From: Actinostola sp. cb2023
Lineage: Eukaryota > Cnidaria > Anthozoa > Actiniaria > Actinostolidae
Assembly: GCA_033675265.1 (NCBI GenBank)
Contig: JAUJYZ010000596.1
Coordinates: forward strand, 94,501-158,500
Direction: 5' to 3'
Length of the DNA: 64,000 bases
Positions 23,968 through 32,793 of this stretch are shown in pieces. The translations under genes and the position numbers were made by a program. Under the pieces are notes generated by a model. That model made no database searches. It was not told the DNA's origin and saw nothing but the letters and a program-made list of their open reading frames with translations. How positions within the stretch are numbered: position 1 is the first letter of the stretch; each line of letters begins with the position of its first letter.

Positions 23968-26900
23968 TCAATAACTATACTTAAGTGCCAGACTTATACA
24001 GTAGCTGGCCACAAGTAGCCTACTAATTGGGGACACAATAAAATAAATATAAGAATATAATAACACAATAGCTTAATTTAATATGCTCTAGATAGTCTAA
24101 GTGTTATTTATAAAACGAGAGGCTGTGTTGTATCGGTGGATAAGTATCTATATAGACCCTTTTAATAAATCTCACAATGTAATGAGTTTCTGCGCTTGAC
24201 ATCACATTTACAATTCTAGATCTATTCAAAAGAATGATGTCAAGTGCAGTAAATCATGCATTGTGGGATTTAATAAAAGGGTATATACCATAAATCTTCA
24301 TTATTTAAGGGGCGCTTATTAAAGTTTGGAGGTCTTAGGGGGGCGCTTATTAGAAGAGGGGCATTTAATAGAGAGGGGGGCTTATTTAGTTTCCTAAACC
24401 AAACACTCCTGAAGAATGATTCTCTTACTGTATTTCTTACTTATAACTCTCAATGCCAACTTCCTCACTTATCAGAGGGGGGCGCTTAAATTAGAGAGGG
24501 GGGCTTATTAGACAGTGGTGCTTATTAGAGGGGGCGCTTAATTAGAGAGGGGTGCTTAGTACAAAACGTCTCCAAAGGAGGGCGCTTATTAAAAAAATAG
24601 AGGGGAGGTGCTTATTTGAGGTGGGGCACTTTAAATAGAAGATCTACGGTACCCGATACAACACAGCCTTGAGTTTTAGAAATGACTTCTAAAACCCAAC
24701 ATTCATTTAAGCTGATATTTAATAATTTCTGATGGAAAAAAGTTAAAGAAATTCACAAATTTGTAGGTAAGAGATGTACATGTAAGTGACACTATGATCA
24801 TGTGCACTGAACACCAAAACTTGTTCCACATTTGAAAGAGGTACATTGTAGGTATCAGTAGAAACCTAGTAATACTAAATCCAAAATTTCCCATGTGAAG
24901 GTCAGTGATGCGATACTAAAACTGAGACCTTTGCATACAGGCCTATGTTCCAGGTACATGTAGTCAGTTATAGTCTAACTGATTAATGAAACATGAGTGT
25001 TCTATCACTTTCAGTTATAACACCCATGTTTATACTTTCAAGAGTGTTATAACTAAAAGTGATACAACACTCATGTTTTATTAGTACAACATTGAACAAC
25101 AACAACAATAATTTTATTAATGTGTTTTATAAGTGAAGTTTATAAAATGAGAGGCTGTGTTGTATCGGTGGATATAGACATGAGGCGAAGTCGAGGATCT
25201 ATATCCCCAATACAACACAGGCTCAAGTTTTATAAATCACTTATCAAACTCCATCTCAATTTACCTTTATCTAAAACAGTATTACATGGATTCTAAGCGA
25301 AATAAATGCTAGAAAATCACAACACTTTCTTGTGAAGGTACATTTGTACTTGTGACATCACTGTCATGCACAGGATACACCTCAAGTCATCCCACATTGG
25401 AGAGAGCTTAGTGAAAATTATTTAGTTCTTTTTACGACATGTACGTCTTATACATCGGGACAGTATGCAAATTAGGATACTTTTACGGCCCAGTGACTTA
25501 TTGCCAAGACAACAAACACCTTGTAACACAATGAGCCTTTGAACATGTTTGCCCTCCCTCTCCCCTCCCCCTTCTCAATGTTGAAGTCCTTCAGTAGCGA
25601 GGTCCATATGTTGAAAAACTCATAAAATATGAACTATATGTTTACAAATCCCCTCCCCCCTCTTCAATGTTGAATATACATGTACATCATTGCCCATGAA
25701 GGAGCGCACCTGGTGGTCAACATTGTATGGTGGGGGAAGGGGAGGGGAGGGTAGTGTACAGGTGGGTAATCTCGATATAAGCTCTTCATCTAGTGTAATA
25801 ATCACCAAATCATGTTTGTATCTAGGAGGTATCTACAAGCCAGTAGGTGTGTTTTTGAAGAAATTGCAAAACATTTTAAAAATCATCAAAATAGTCACTT
25901 ACGCAGTTTTCATGGGCAACCCTTCAAGTGCTCATGCACTATTAATGAGTTTGATAACTAAAGCTACAAATGTAAATGTACTTCAGCCGGCAGCAATATT
26001 ACATGTAGATATGTTGCAGTTAGCTTTGGCCTGCAGCCTCAGCTGACTGCAATATACATGTATCTAATATTGCTACCGTCTTCAGTTGCTACATTTATCT
26101 AATTACCTCTTGTACTTGTTTGATAAATATCAACACTTCCTCTTTAAGAGCCTTATAGACTTTCTGAGAACCTTTCTCTACCCAGTTACACACCTTGTGA
26201 ACATCCCTAATGAAAACATCAATCCATAATGAATAACTTACACTGAATTGCATAACATATATATAATACAGATCAGGTTGTGACAAACAGTATACATGTA
26301 CGTCTTATACATGTACATCTTCTGGTATGACGAAAAGAACAAAGAGTGTTGTTGAAACTGGTGGAAGTGCCGTTTGTGTGTCAACTTCTACAAAAATTGT
26401 GCTATATTACAGTTGTTTAAACATCTACTGAGAACGTACAGCTGTACATTGTACATGTACCCTGCAAATCTATGATATAGTTACATACATGTACAGTACT
26501 GTCACAGGGTGTCTTACTTTGGGTACCAAAGCCTACAGTACATATTTATTATTAGTATTTCAAAAACGCATGCATAATTAATGAGCAATTCGTCCAATCA
26601 GAAGGGCAAAATCCATCACGTGCATGTACCTTTACACCCGGTAATGCACTGCTTATTAATATTCTTTATATAAAGAATTCTAATGAGGATGGCTTTATAT
26701 ATATAAAGCCATCCTCATTGGTATTCTTTATATAAAGAATACTAATAAGGGAAGGTCTCATATTGGTGTCGTATCATTGACCTCCCTGTTCCCTGTACAT
26801 ATAAATGTTAACAGGAAAGATTGCTCCTTGGTCACACTTTCGGACCGTCGTTCAAATGTGTGATCTGTTTGAGAGTATCAGTATAGTATCGGTGCGCAAG

Positions 26901-29158
26901 TGTGAAGCATTAGAAGCAACATGATACTGCTATGGTTGTGTTTTCCTTGCTATTTTTTACTGAAATCATCCGAAAATGTATTATTTTGGAAGATCGTTTT
27001 TGAAGCTGTCCAATAAACTCGCAGATCGTGTTTTATCGGGTCTAAAACCACTTGGCTTCGCCTCGTGGTTTTAAACCCGATAAAATACTCCTGCTCGTTT
27101 ATTAAACAGTACGTACCACACAAGTGAATAGTGTTTTTTGTGCACTGTGATTGGTTAATCAAACTAGGGATTTCCTTGGCTATTTAGCTCCGAGCAAAAC
27201 AAGATTGCATCGTGTTTTGGGAGCATGCCTCTCTTTTCTTGAAAATACCTTTTTTTATATTTGGTTAGATATTCACTTGTGTGGTATACAACCCTTTGCA
27301 AATATTCTGTAAATCAAGTATATCAGTATATCCATATATCGGGTGCATTATGGGTAATCGAAAAAGTCCCCTAGATGTTTCACACAAGCAACATTGGTGA
27401 AACTCTAGAATGTTATGTAATTTATTCTCTAGTTTGTTAGTTTGTAAGTCTCTGCTGCATATTTTGTGGAAAAACTCTGAAATAGTATTACCCATAATGC
27501 ACCCGATATATGGATATACTGATATATATTTGATTTACATAATTTTTACAATTGATGGGCTGTATGTACACAATGGTACATGTATATGTAATAGATACAA
27601 TATGCACGGCTGTGTTGTATGAGATATACAACCATGAGCCGAAGGCGAGTGATTGTAGATCTATCTCATACAACAGTACGGACGCGAATATTGTATCAGA
27701 CTTATCATATCCACAGATGTATAAAATCATGTTCTACTATAATTTTCAAGATACCAGTAAGTTTGGCCGAGAAAATCCAATTTAAAGTTGACGTAAATGA
27801 GGACGATTTTGTATCAGAAATACAAGCTCAGTGCCACGGTTGTGATTTCTATTGTGTTTTCCTCATGAATTATTAATGAATATGATAAAGATATTTACTT
27901 CGCCACTTGAAAACTCGTGGCTCAGTAAATATCCATCACTACTCACCTCCACCTAATTAATTGCTAATTATTGTCATGAAATACAATACATTTACATGTC
28001 CAATACAATCAACTACATGTAAATTGGCTTTAGGAGGGGGGCATTGGGGTTTGCGGTGTTGCGGTGTTGGGCAATTTTTAATGCGGTGTTGCGGTGAAAA
28101 AAATTAAACATTGCGGTGATCGTAAATCCTGCGGGATGCAGTGTTTGTGTTTCTAAACCTACAGTGTTCAGTGAAGCGATATATTACTTGTGAAGTTGCG
28201 GTGTCAAACCCTTTTTTTCGTTTTGGTCAGTTTTCGTGTTTTTTTCGTGATGCTCTGTTTTCGGATTTTTTTTGTGGTGTTGCAGCGTTCAGAACCCCCC
28301 AATTTTCCCCCTTCTTTAGAATTGATTGTATTTTCTATGTTTGTTTGAAAGGATATATGTATCCATAGAGTAAATAGAGCCCTTGTACATGTACATGTAT
28401 ATGCATGGTCGTTGTAATTCCATTCCATTCCATTTTATATTTCAAGGTGAATTTACAATAATATTATGAGTCAAATACATAACCTGGCGTGTCTAAATAG
28501 ATGGGTACTAAGGTTACTTGATCAATATATATGTTGAGAAGTAGAATTTCAATGGTAGTGAAAGATTAGATAAGAATTAAGATTATAATCCTATTACAAT
28601 ACCAATCACAGGTAAAGTTGTACATGTACATGTATATACAACTACTGTATGTAGACAGAATAAAGATCAAAGCTATTCCATTGCAGCAAGTTTATATATA
28701 CAATTAAGCTTACATGCTGCCACAAAACAATGGGCTATATAATGTTACGAGCCTTCTATATAAACCAGAACCATTCTTATTCTCATTCATATTTCTGAGA
28801 TAAGCTTGTCAAAATTAACTTCAAAGCTCTCTATATTTTGTGATTTAGCAAGGGTGCCCAATAAACTATACATGGATGTTTATTAGGATCCCATGGGACG
28901 AAACGCGTTTCAGATCTCATGAAATTCGAGGAAAGTATAAAGCAAAATCTTTGGATTTCGTATTATGATCTGAAATTAGCAACTCACGATGACACGAACG
29001 ATATATCGCAACTATTTTACTCACCAAAACAAATTATGCCACTCAGGGTTCAAGACGGGCTTTTGCTGTAGTAGCTTGTTAACTGTTGGTCTGATTTCGT
29101 GCCATTTTTCTTCAAATTGAATGCCAGGATTATTAGAGTTTAGAAGCAAAGTCGACAT
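5402..29158 (-). CDS. CUL5: Cullin-5, ubiquitin ligase scaffold, about 21 exons
   Basis: CUL5 is the scaffold of ECS-type ubiquitin ligases: the N-terminal repeats hold elongin/SOCS-box adaptors and the C-terminal region holds the RING partner. Exons, 5' to 3': 29025-29158 (Met start, EEKWHEIRPTVNKLL), 26107-26206, 23737-23919 (KKFFTQCDYLPKPF), 21118-21259 (GEAFDSQLVIGVRESY), 20349-20494, 18951-19031, about 18162-18238, 17297-17432, 16193-16300, 14697-14761 (VVNDTSIFKLELPGK), 14239-14380, 13613-13656, 13162-13249 (RYHKAHLTRRLILD), 12357-12477, 10794-10873 (INIKILNAGAWSRASER), 10216-10308 (NHSGRKLQWHHLMSNG), 7861-7976, 7314-7359 (LATELPDAELRKTLW), 6906-7024, 6433-6556 and 5402-5596. The last exon carries the winged-helix end and the neddylation context (IVKIMKMRKK) and ends TAG. 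The order is collinear with animal CUL5 as I recall it. Most junctions have GT/AG and matching phase. Exceptions are the 3' end of the 18.2-kb exon and a frame break at about 17335. Confidence 0.95.
5676..6252 (+). repeat. (GGGA)n tract, about 575 bp
   Basis: An almost pure purine strand of GGGA units with occasional GGA or GGAA interruptions, lying in the last CUL5 intron. A minor GGGAGAG-rich stretch follows at 6360-6420. All frames across it are spurious. Confidence 0.97.
7403..7661. mobile_element. MITE in CUL5 intron
   Basis: AAAGACCCTGTATCCGAGTC with CATGATGCCTTGCGC is inverted at 7623-7661 (GCAAGGCATCATGGA...CAGGGTCTTT). About 260 bp long with arms of about 38 bp. Confidence 0.65.
8012..8214. 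mobile_element. MITE, about 200 bp
   Basis: The end CGATTGACCTTATTCCAGAA is inverted as TTCCAGAATAAGGTCAATG at the right side. The element is wholly within a CUL5 intron. Confidence 0.6.
8389..8583. repeat. GCGCGTAACTCGAA motif cluster
   Basis: The 14-mer GCGCGTAACTCGAA or close variants occur about seven times in both orientations within 200 bp, the last copies head to tail. It has the look of a subterminal binding-site cluster of a transposon, but no terminal repeats were found. Confidence 0.6.
8631..8875. mobile_element. Diverged foldback MITE (GTTAGTCA family)
   Basis: The ends AAAGTTAGTCA and TGACTAATTT are inverted, and ATCATGGGAGTT is inverted inside. It resembles the hairpin at 1931-2058. 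Confidence 0.5.
8902..9540. mobile_element. Penelope-like 3' fragment in a foldback configuration
   Basis: About 76-bp inverted arms (8902-8978 and 9465-9540; TACGTTGAATTGAAGAGAG outermost) flank a short frame and a tail of the form GATGAAGACC...GTCGAAACGTTTG, which I associate with the 3' ends of Penelope-like elements. Inverted arms are known for some of these elements. Confidence 0.55.
8938..9207 (+). pseudogene. C-terminal remnant of a Penelope-like polyprotein
   Basis: The frame ends HFNNNNHDITDLKFIIVEAI, then EAYWTAQLNTLRPFGLNKR and TAG. The HFN...HDI...W...LNTL.P.GLN pattern matches the end of the GIY-YIG endonuclease domain in Penelope-like retroelements, as I recall it. No reverse transcriptase lies upstream, so this is a 5'-truncated copy. 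It overlaps the left inverted arm. Confidence 0.55.
9763..10177. mobile_element. MITE with TACCGTAGA ends
   Basis: TACCGTAGAATCGCGG at the left and CCCGGGACTCTACGGTA at the right are inverted. Inside are tandem GGTTATAAGCTCCCCC units. It ends 39 bp from the CUL5 exon at 10216-10308. A related family is at 24286-24651. Confidence 0.7.
10517..10544. repeat. Terminal-type hairpin, copy B (ACTCGGGC...GCCCGAGT)
   Basis: Perfect 8-bp stem with an AT-rich 12-nt loop, preceded by TTATA and followed by AAAATT. Same design as copies at 1304 and 51769. Confidence 0.5.
10657..10785 (+). repeat. (AAT)n then (AAC)n microsatellite
   Basis: Trinucleotide runs next to the CUL5 exon at 10794. The poly-Asn and poly-Ile frames here are artefacts. 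Confidence 0.9.
10987..11473. mobile_element. MITE with TTTCGCG repeats
   Basis: TACCTTATT...TTTTCGCGCGTCC at the left and GACGCGCGAAAATAAGGTA at the right are inverted. TTAATTTCGCG-type motifs recur inside. About 490 bp, non-coding. Similar TTTCGCG-rich MITEs are common in marine invertebrates as I recall. Confidence 0.7.
11892..11900 (-). terminator. Pol III T-run terminator of tRNA-Gly
   Basis: Nine or more T on the minus strand begin a few bases past the tRNA 3' end. Confidence 0.7.
11904..11975 (-). tRNA. tRNA-Gly(TCC)
   Basis: Read on the minus strand, GCGTCGGTGGTATAATGGTC is the acceptor stem plus box A, CTGCCTTCCAAGCAG is the anticodon arm with anticodon TCC, and GGTTCGATTCC is box B. 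The 3' strand CCGACGC pairs with the 5' GCGTCGG. About 71-72 nt, no intron. All four arms are intact, so it should be functional. It lies in a CUL5 intron on the same strand. The plus-strand run after it (A10 at 11891-11900) gives the T-run terminator expected for RNA polymerase III. Confidence 0.95.
12487..12760 (+). repeat. (GAAT)n and (TTCTA/TTTTA)n simple repeats
   Basis: 12487-12560 is a degenerate AATG tract. 12603-12744 is a pentanucleotide TTCTA tract with TTTTA variants. Both are in a CUL5 intron. Confidence 0.9.
14031..14178. mobile_element. Tc1/mariner-type MITE (TA target)
   Basis: TA-CAGTTGAATCTCTTC at the left, GAAGCTTCAACTG-TA at the right. The TA on both sides fits the Tc1/mariner target duplication. 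Same family as 17536-17785 (GCTTACGAGAGCTTCAACTG). Confidence 0.7.
14469..14549. repeat. Hairpin with GATAAGGCGAC arms
   Basis: TTGAGATAAGGCGAC and its inverse GTCGCCTTATCTTAA bracket an inner inverted TCATTATC, giving an 80-bp stem-loop in a CUL5 intron. Confidence 0.5.
15359..16046. mobile_element. MITE, about 690 bp, GTATACGCCGCACTT family
   Basis: ACCATATTCACCGGCGTATA at the left is inverted at the right (GCTTATACACTGGTGAATACGG). A second partial copy, in opposite orientation, lies at about 44770-44870, where the CGTCTCGTCG foldback element abuts it. Non-coding. Confidence 0.7.
16441..16628 (-). mobile_element. tRNA-derived SINE / MITE
   Basis: Minus strand carries GTAGCTCAGCTAGTAGAGC (box A) and GGGTTCAAATCCC (box B), like a tRNA, but the acceptor strands do not pair properly. 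AAAGTTCTTCTG at one edge is inverted at the other. I call it a tRNA-derived repeat, not a tRNA gene. Confidence 0.55.
17297..17432 (-). CDS. CUL5: CUL5 exon with an apparent frameshift
   Basis: This exon should encode FKLMDRVPGGVDPMIQSLESYIV followed closely by DDMMATAETITT, matching animal CUL5. On the given sequence the two halves are in different frames, with TAG in the first at about 17335. The spacing between the conserved halves is 38 nt where a multiple of 3 is needed. The 10-nt GT...AG stretch there is too short for an intron and does not fix the phase. An indel error or a real mutation are both possible. Confidence 0.65.
17536..17785. mobile_element. Tc1/mariner-type MITE (TA target)
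   Basis: TA-CAGTCGAAGCTCTC at the left and GAGAGCTTCAACTG-TA at the right. Internal copies of GTAAGCAACC occur in both orientations. About 250 bp. Confidence 0.75.
17995..18142 (+). repeat. Imperfect tandem duplication
   Basis: A block starting GGGATCCCTGTGCTTAGCAC and ending ACATGTATTA occurs twice, about 100 bp apart, directly next to the CUL5 exon that ends near 18162. Confidence 0.8.
18150..18183 (+). repeat. 17-bp exact tandem duplication in CUL5 exon
   Basis: CATCCCAGGACACTCTG is present twice, head to tail. On the minus strand it repeats the codons for AECPGM, shifts frame and leads to TGA, and no clear GT donor is present at the expected place. Confidence 0.8.
18780..18945 (+). repeat. 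83-bp exact tandem duplication at a CUL5 splice site
   Basis: A block starting CTGGCTTCACAACCC and ending CCATATCAGAA occurs twice with no visible divergence. The second copy ends just inside the intron at the donor of exon 18951-19031. The exon itself is intact. Confidence 0.85.
19084..19565. mobile_element. Tc1/mariner-type MITE (TA target), TAACGGACAC repeats
   Basis: TA-CAGTGGAACCCCGCC at the left and CGGGGTTCCACTG-TA at the right, with many GTTATAACGGACAC units inside. This is a widespread type of mariner-like MITE. Confidence 0.85.
20941..21078 (+). repeat. Three tandem 56-bp units
   Basis: Units with ATCTACACGAGCAAGTTTTC and TTGGCGATGTTTTTG are repeated about three times in a CUL5 intron. 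Confidence 0.75.
21529..21960. mobile_element. Foldback repeat with CACAAGTGAATA ends
   Basis: ATATAACACAAGTGAATAG and CTATTCATTTGTGTGGTATAT are inverted (21529-21712). The adjacent GTGCATTATGGGTAATTTTT is inverted near 21915. The same two-part structure recurs at 27112-27530. Confidence 0.6.
22020..23690 (-). mobile_element. tRNA-headed SINE, interrupted by a hAT element
   Basis: On the minus strand the tRNA-like head begins near 23690 (GGTTGTCTCAGTTGGTTAAG as box A, GGTTCAAGTCC as box B). Past the insertion the body continues from 22412 down to about 22020 (ACTGCGCTATAAGAACC), ending in an AT-rich tail. The SINE body without the insert is about 480 bp. The centre holds a conserved-looking block (TTAAGCCTGAGGTCCTGC). 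Confidence 0.75.
22413..23600. mobile_element. Non-autonomous hAT element with exact 8-bp target duplication
   Basis: Termini GAGGGTCCCCAATAGG and CTATTGGGGACCCT are inverted. The 8-bp CTGAGTAA flanks both ends (22405-22412 and 23601-23608), which is diagnostic for hAT. GCGGGAT motifs crowd both subterminal regions. The interior has a short frame (22927-23169) with no family I recognise. Confidence 0.9.
23933..23966 (+). repeat. (AATC)n microsatellite
   Basis: About eight AATC units directly upstream of the CUL5 exon 23737-23919. Confidence 0.9.
24155..24285. mobile_element. Short MITE, ACCCTTTTAATAAAT ends
   Basis: ATAGACCCTTTTAATAAATC is inverted at 24262-24285 (GGGATTTAATAAAAGGGTAT), with TGATGTCAAG inverted inside. 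Pieces of this family (TCAAGCGTGGAAAATCATGC) occur at 13910-13990. Confidence 0.6.
24286..24651. mobile_element. MITE with GGGGCGCTTATTA repeats
   Basis: TACCATAAATCTTCATTATT at the left, AATAGAAGATCTACGGTA at the right. GGGGCGCTTATTAGA motifs recur inside. Related to the TACCGTAGA element at 9763. Confidence 0.7.
24988..25235. repeat. Two short palindromic repeats
   Basis: 24988-25080 is a hairpin with AAACATGAGTGTT arms. 25135-25235 is a hairpin with GGCTGTGTTGTATCGG / CAATACAACACAGGC arms. Copies of the second type occur at 24110 and 24655. Confidence 0.6.
25680..26090. other. Intron, no gene supported
   Basis: Open frames here (for example 25690-26046 on plus) lack protein-like composition. 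GGAGGGG and ACATGTA-rich sequence only. Confidence 0.4.
26653..26748. repeat. Nested palindrome, 96 bp
   Basis: The 18-bp self-palindrome ATTCTTTATATAAAGAAT lies at each end of a larger palindrome centred on GGCTTTATATATATAAAGCC. Confidence 0.8.
27112..27530. mobile_element. Foldback repeat, second copy of CACAAGTGAATA family
   Basis: GTACCACACAAGTGAATA is inverted at 27269-27288. A second inverted pair (CCATATATCGGGTGCATTAT at 27331 and its inverse at about 27493) follows. Same arrangement as 21529-21960. Confidence 0.6.
27600..27890 (+). mobile_element. MITE copy, family shared with 46190-46490
   Basis: Shared blocks with the inverse of 46190-46490 include GTGTTTTCCTCATGAATTAT, ATTTCTATTGTG and GAGAAAATCCAATTTAAAG. 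It contains a GTGTTGTATGAGATATAC palindrome with a GCCGAAGGCG turn. Confidence 0.55.
28033..28319. mobile_element. Probable hAT-like MITE with GCGGTGTT repeats
   Basis: GGGGGGCATTGGGGTTTGCG at the left is imperfectly inverted at the right (GAACCCCCCAATTTTCCCCC). GTTGCGGTG recurs in both halves. Confidence 0.5.
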
Positions 29159-29240
29159 CTTTATTTTCGACTTGGACAAGGCGCATGCGCATTAGCGATA
29201 CGCGAAGGGACAAGGGAGACCGCAAATAGAAACTGATAAA
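29159..29240 (-). promoter_or_regulatory. Likely CUL5 promoter / 5' UTR
   Basis: The sequence directly upstream of the CUL5 start is richer in CG (GCGCATGCGCATTAGCG; TGCGCATGCGC fits an NRF1-type palindromic site). The exact transcription start cannot be read. Confidence 0.4.
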
Positions 29241-30188
29241 ACATCAAGGTTTTATAGAGACCCCCAGTGCCCCAACAAATAGACTATTTTCCTATTAGCC
29301 CCGAACACTACTATTCATTTCCCCAACCTGGCGACGCTTGCAATTGTTGACCGCGTTTTTTTGGGGGGGAGGGACTAGGGGAAGAGAGGAACCAAATTTT
29401 TTATCTATTATTAATTAAAATGGTATTTTCTTTCGCTCTTCTCCTCCGCCTCCTCAATTATGCAGACCACCAACAATGCAGTATAGAAGTAACCATCAGA
29501 ACATTTTCTACGAGTCAATAGAATTTTAATTTTAATTTTTTTAGTACTGTATACATTTCCTCTTACTCTATACCCTCTGAGAAGAGGTGATTTATAAAAA
29601 TCTCCATCGCTTTTTGTACATTCGGCCATTCGTCTTGATTTCTGTTTTGATGTGATTACATATTTTCCCGGTCCCTCCTCTGTTTCTTTTTTCCCTCCAC
29701 CTCCCTCCTCCCCACTGCCGCTACCGAGGGAGGGTAGGAGCGAAGTTATAGCTGCACAGGAACGAGGCTAATCGAGGCTTGGTTGCTTGGCGTCAGTTGC
29801 GTGTTTGGTCGGCAAACGTTGAATGGGGGGAAATGTGGCGTCGAAAAACCTCTGAAATTGGACTAAACGTTCTTCCTCTTTTGATAGAAAGGTCAGTACT
29901 ACCTTTATTACAGTCTTAGTTATGATTGTGTTGCACCTTTTGATGTTTTTAAGCGAAATTCGTTGGCAGTTGAGTCGTTGAATAGTTTGGTGGGCGGCAG
30001 CCGTCGGCATATTTGCTGTCAACCCGCTCGTCAATCGGGTCCAGGAATCATTGACTTTATAATTATAGTTTCTTGTGCTTTTGCTTATATTTCTTTTCAT
30101 TTATTTCGTCGTGCAGTTTTGCTTTATGAACAGTAGATGATATGTGAGAACATGTTTATAATATTCGCAATTTCACCTCGGTACTCGC
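29241..30188. other. Intergenic, no gene supported
   Basis: The minus frame 29768-30100 (110 codons) has unremarkable composition and no recognisable domain. No repeat structure found. Confidence 0.35.
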
Positions 30189-31291
30189 CGGCATATTGCC
30201 CGGTCATACCAATCGATAAAAATAGGCAGTCTAGGACTGCATGTAGCTACTGCTGTGAAGCCAGTAATAAAATGAATAGACAATGAGTTAAGAAAAGAGA
30301 AAAATAGATACAGTAGAGAAATGAAGGAAATAAATTATGGCGAAAATAAATTGTAATGTGAAAAGAAAATGTTGTGATGTTGGTGTAACAAAAATGAAAA
30401 TAAATATACTGATAATAATGGTTTAATGATAGCATTTCCACCAGTGGCTCTTCGTCTGTCCAAAAGAACAGTAAAGCTATAAATATATATATAATGTACC
30501 ATAATAACAAAAATAAAAACAAACGTTTGTTCACAAGTTTTACACAAGTAATTCAGTAAACGATCGATATGAACGGAAATCGACAACAAACAACAGTCTG
30601 GCACAGCTCCTTGGTCTACACGAAGAGAATATAACTACGAAAATACTGACTGACTGAATAGGTCCACCTATTTATAATTTAATCAACAACAACATCAGTT
30701 AATCGTAACAATCATATATTTGAGAGGACAGATATAATAGAACTGTAACTAATTGTAATAGCAATGTATGTTTTAATACTGTGCTAAACAAGTACGTGAT
30801 ATTCTAGAAGACCATCGTGGCCGTCAACGACTGAACAAATATCTTGGTTCGGCGATCGTTTGCCTGGTGGAAATTATATAAAGTTTGTCAAAAAACCTGA
30901 ACAATTAATTACGGGAAAACACTGGACACATTGCTTGAAAGCTGTGCTTGATTACTGATGCAGAAAAGCACAAATTCATTGTCAATACTCGGCGGCTTTA
31001 CCTCACTCGTTGAAAACATCACACATCGAGCACTTGGAGATAACGTAGCGTGTACGTTGTAATCGATAAGAAGTCGATTATTGACGAGAGTTGACAATAT
31101 TGTCAAAATGTAGTCGAACAAAACGCCAGTCAAGACGAGAATAGAACAAAAATACATCTGGTATCATCGGGAAAAGGTTTTCTAGTCTTCGCTCTCGTTC
31201 GACTCACTTCAATCGGATTTTCCGAACGAATCCGAGTCAACCCGAAAATTACTTACGGACATACTTACTTACTTTCACACTCGATGGCATA

Positions 31292-31323
31292 GTAGCTACG
31301 CCTTCCCAGAAGGCCGTAGCTAC
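31292..31323. repeat. Terminal-type hairpin, copy D (GTAGCTAC...)
   Basis: GTAGCTACG with inner CCTTCCCAGAAGG closes to CGTAGCTAC. Preceded by ACTTTCACACTCGATGGCAT, as is copy E at 32760. Confidence 0.5.
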
Positions 31324-31669
31324 AAAAATAGGCAGTCAAGGACTCATGTGGCTACTATAAATAAACAAAAACAGGTAGTCTATAACTACATGTAGGTACT
31401 GCGGTTTTGAAATATAGAAGCAATGTGTAGTTGGATTGATTCCTCTGTTGAACTGGTATGTTTGAACTATCTGCTGGAACTTGTTCTTTGGTTCTATATA
31501 ATGCTAATTTACTGAATCAGAAATGTATTTTAATACAAAGTTTAATTGAAAACAATTGTGACAGCGTACAAATAATTGAACAATAACAGTTGTTATTAAC
31601 AATCAATATGAACAGCATTGATATATCATTAGTGATTGAATATTAATATTAATTTAACAATGAATTGAT

Positions 31670-32110
31670 AATGGCGTCATGACGACTCCGAAACGTCGCT
31701 CATATAAATCTTTTCCTTTCTTTGAGTTTTGCGATATTATGCTTTTCCAAAAATTTAACTGAAGTGGTGTTTATTTATTTATTTGACTTCACCTAAATAT
31801 ATGAAAACTTTGAGTATAATAAATAGAATATCTAATTTGAAGATAGGTTTACACTCTAATATACTATGATTTTATGCTATTTTGCACCAGAAACTAGACA
31901 CATCTCTCGTGTGTAAAGATCTTTTCAGTTCACAGGCTCGCCAGTCACCACCCTCTGTTTGTGTATTGGGCTTCCTGTGTCTTATTTGATCGATCGGCAG
32001 TATATAATATGGCCGTAAATTCACTTCTAGAATCCTGTCCTTTTGATATCTTGTATTTCTAAAACTGCTTTCAAAATAAAGATGAATATGCACTTCACTC
32101 CTGTGTGTCA
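31670..32110. repeat. 3' parts of two repeat families
   Basis: 31670-31720 (GACGACTCCGAAACGTCGCT) resembles a Penelope-like 3' end. 31870-32110 shares TAGAATCCTG, GCTTTCAAAA and TCCTGTGTGTCATTT with 51565-51650, so both are copies of one repeat. Confidence 0.5.
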
Positions 32111-32759
32111 TTTATTTAGCGATTACAACGGCTTTTAGCGAGTTTTGGGATAAAGACTGAAAGAGTAACGAGAGCCGTGTTTGTTTGTGTCTCGCATATA
32201 AGTAAAGACATTAAGTTATTTGTTCCTCGAAGAGAATTACTTGACACTTTAAATCGGTTATAGATCTGGCAGTTTACATGGAGCCACTACACAGACAAGA
32301 GTCGATCGTCATGGACTGATGGAGCTATTTTAAAGGCCGAACAAACACAAACACAATCGATATTCCACTGGAAAATAATCTCAACAAACCGTCACTCAAA
32401 AACTTGAAAACATCTTGATGATCAAACACTTGACACTTTGCACGAGAGATTGGTCCGGTTTCTGGTGCAAAAAATAGAATAGTAGAGAGTGTAAACTGAC
32501 CCTTCTAAACAAAGCCGTGAAGCGAAAAGCACATGGAAATCCAACACGACGTATTTTGAACGCTATCGAATCGATAAAATGTCGACAACCACGAGAAGAA
32601 TGAGTATCCGAATCGATAAAATGTCGACAACTAGACGAATAAACCATCGGGTACATCGTCGCGACATCGTGGCTGATTTTCGATCACCTGACTAGTTCCG
32701 AACACTATCCGAAGATTAGGACACTTACGGACATACTTACTTTCACACTCGATGACATA

Positions 32760-32793
32760 GTGGCTACTCTCTTCTAAGAAGAGGAGTAGCCAC
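32760..32793. repeat. Terminal-type hairpin, copy E (GTGGCTAC...)
   Basis: GTGGCTACTC with inner TCTTCTAAGAAGA closes to GAGTAGCCAC. The stem differs from copy D but stays paired. Confidence 0.5.

Noticed and set aside
29768..30100. 110-codon minus frame as a gene
   Set aside because: No recognised domain, no supporting splice structure and unremarkable composition.
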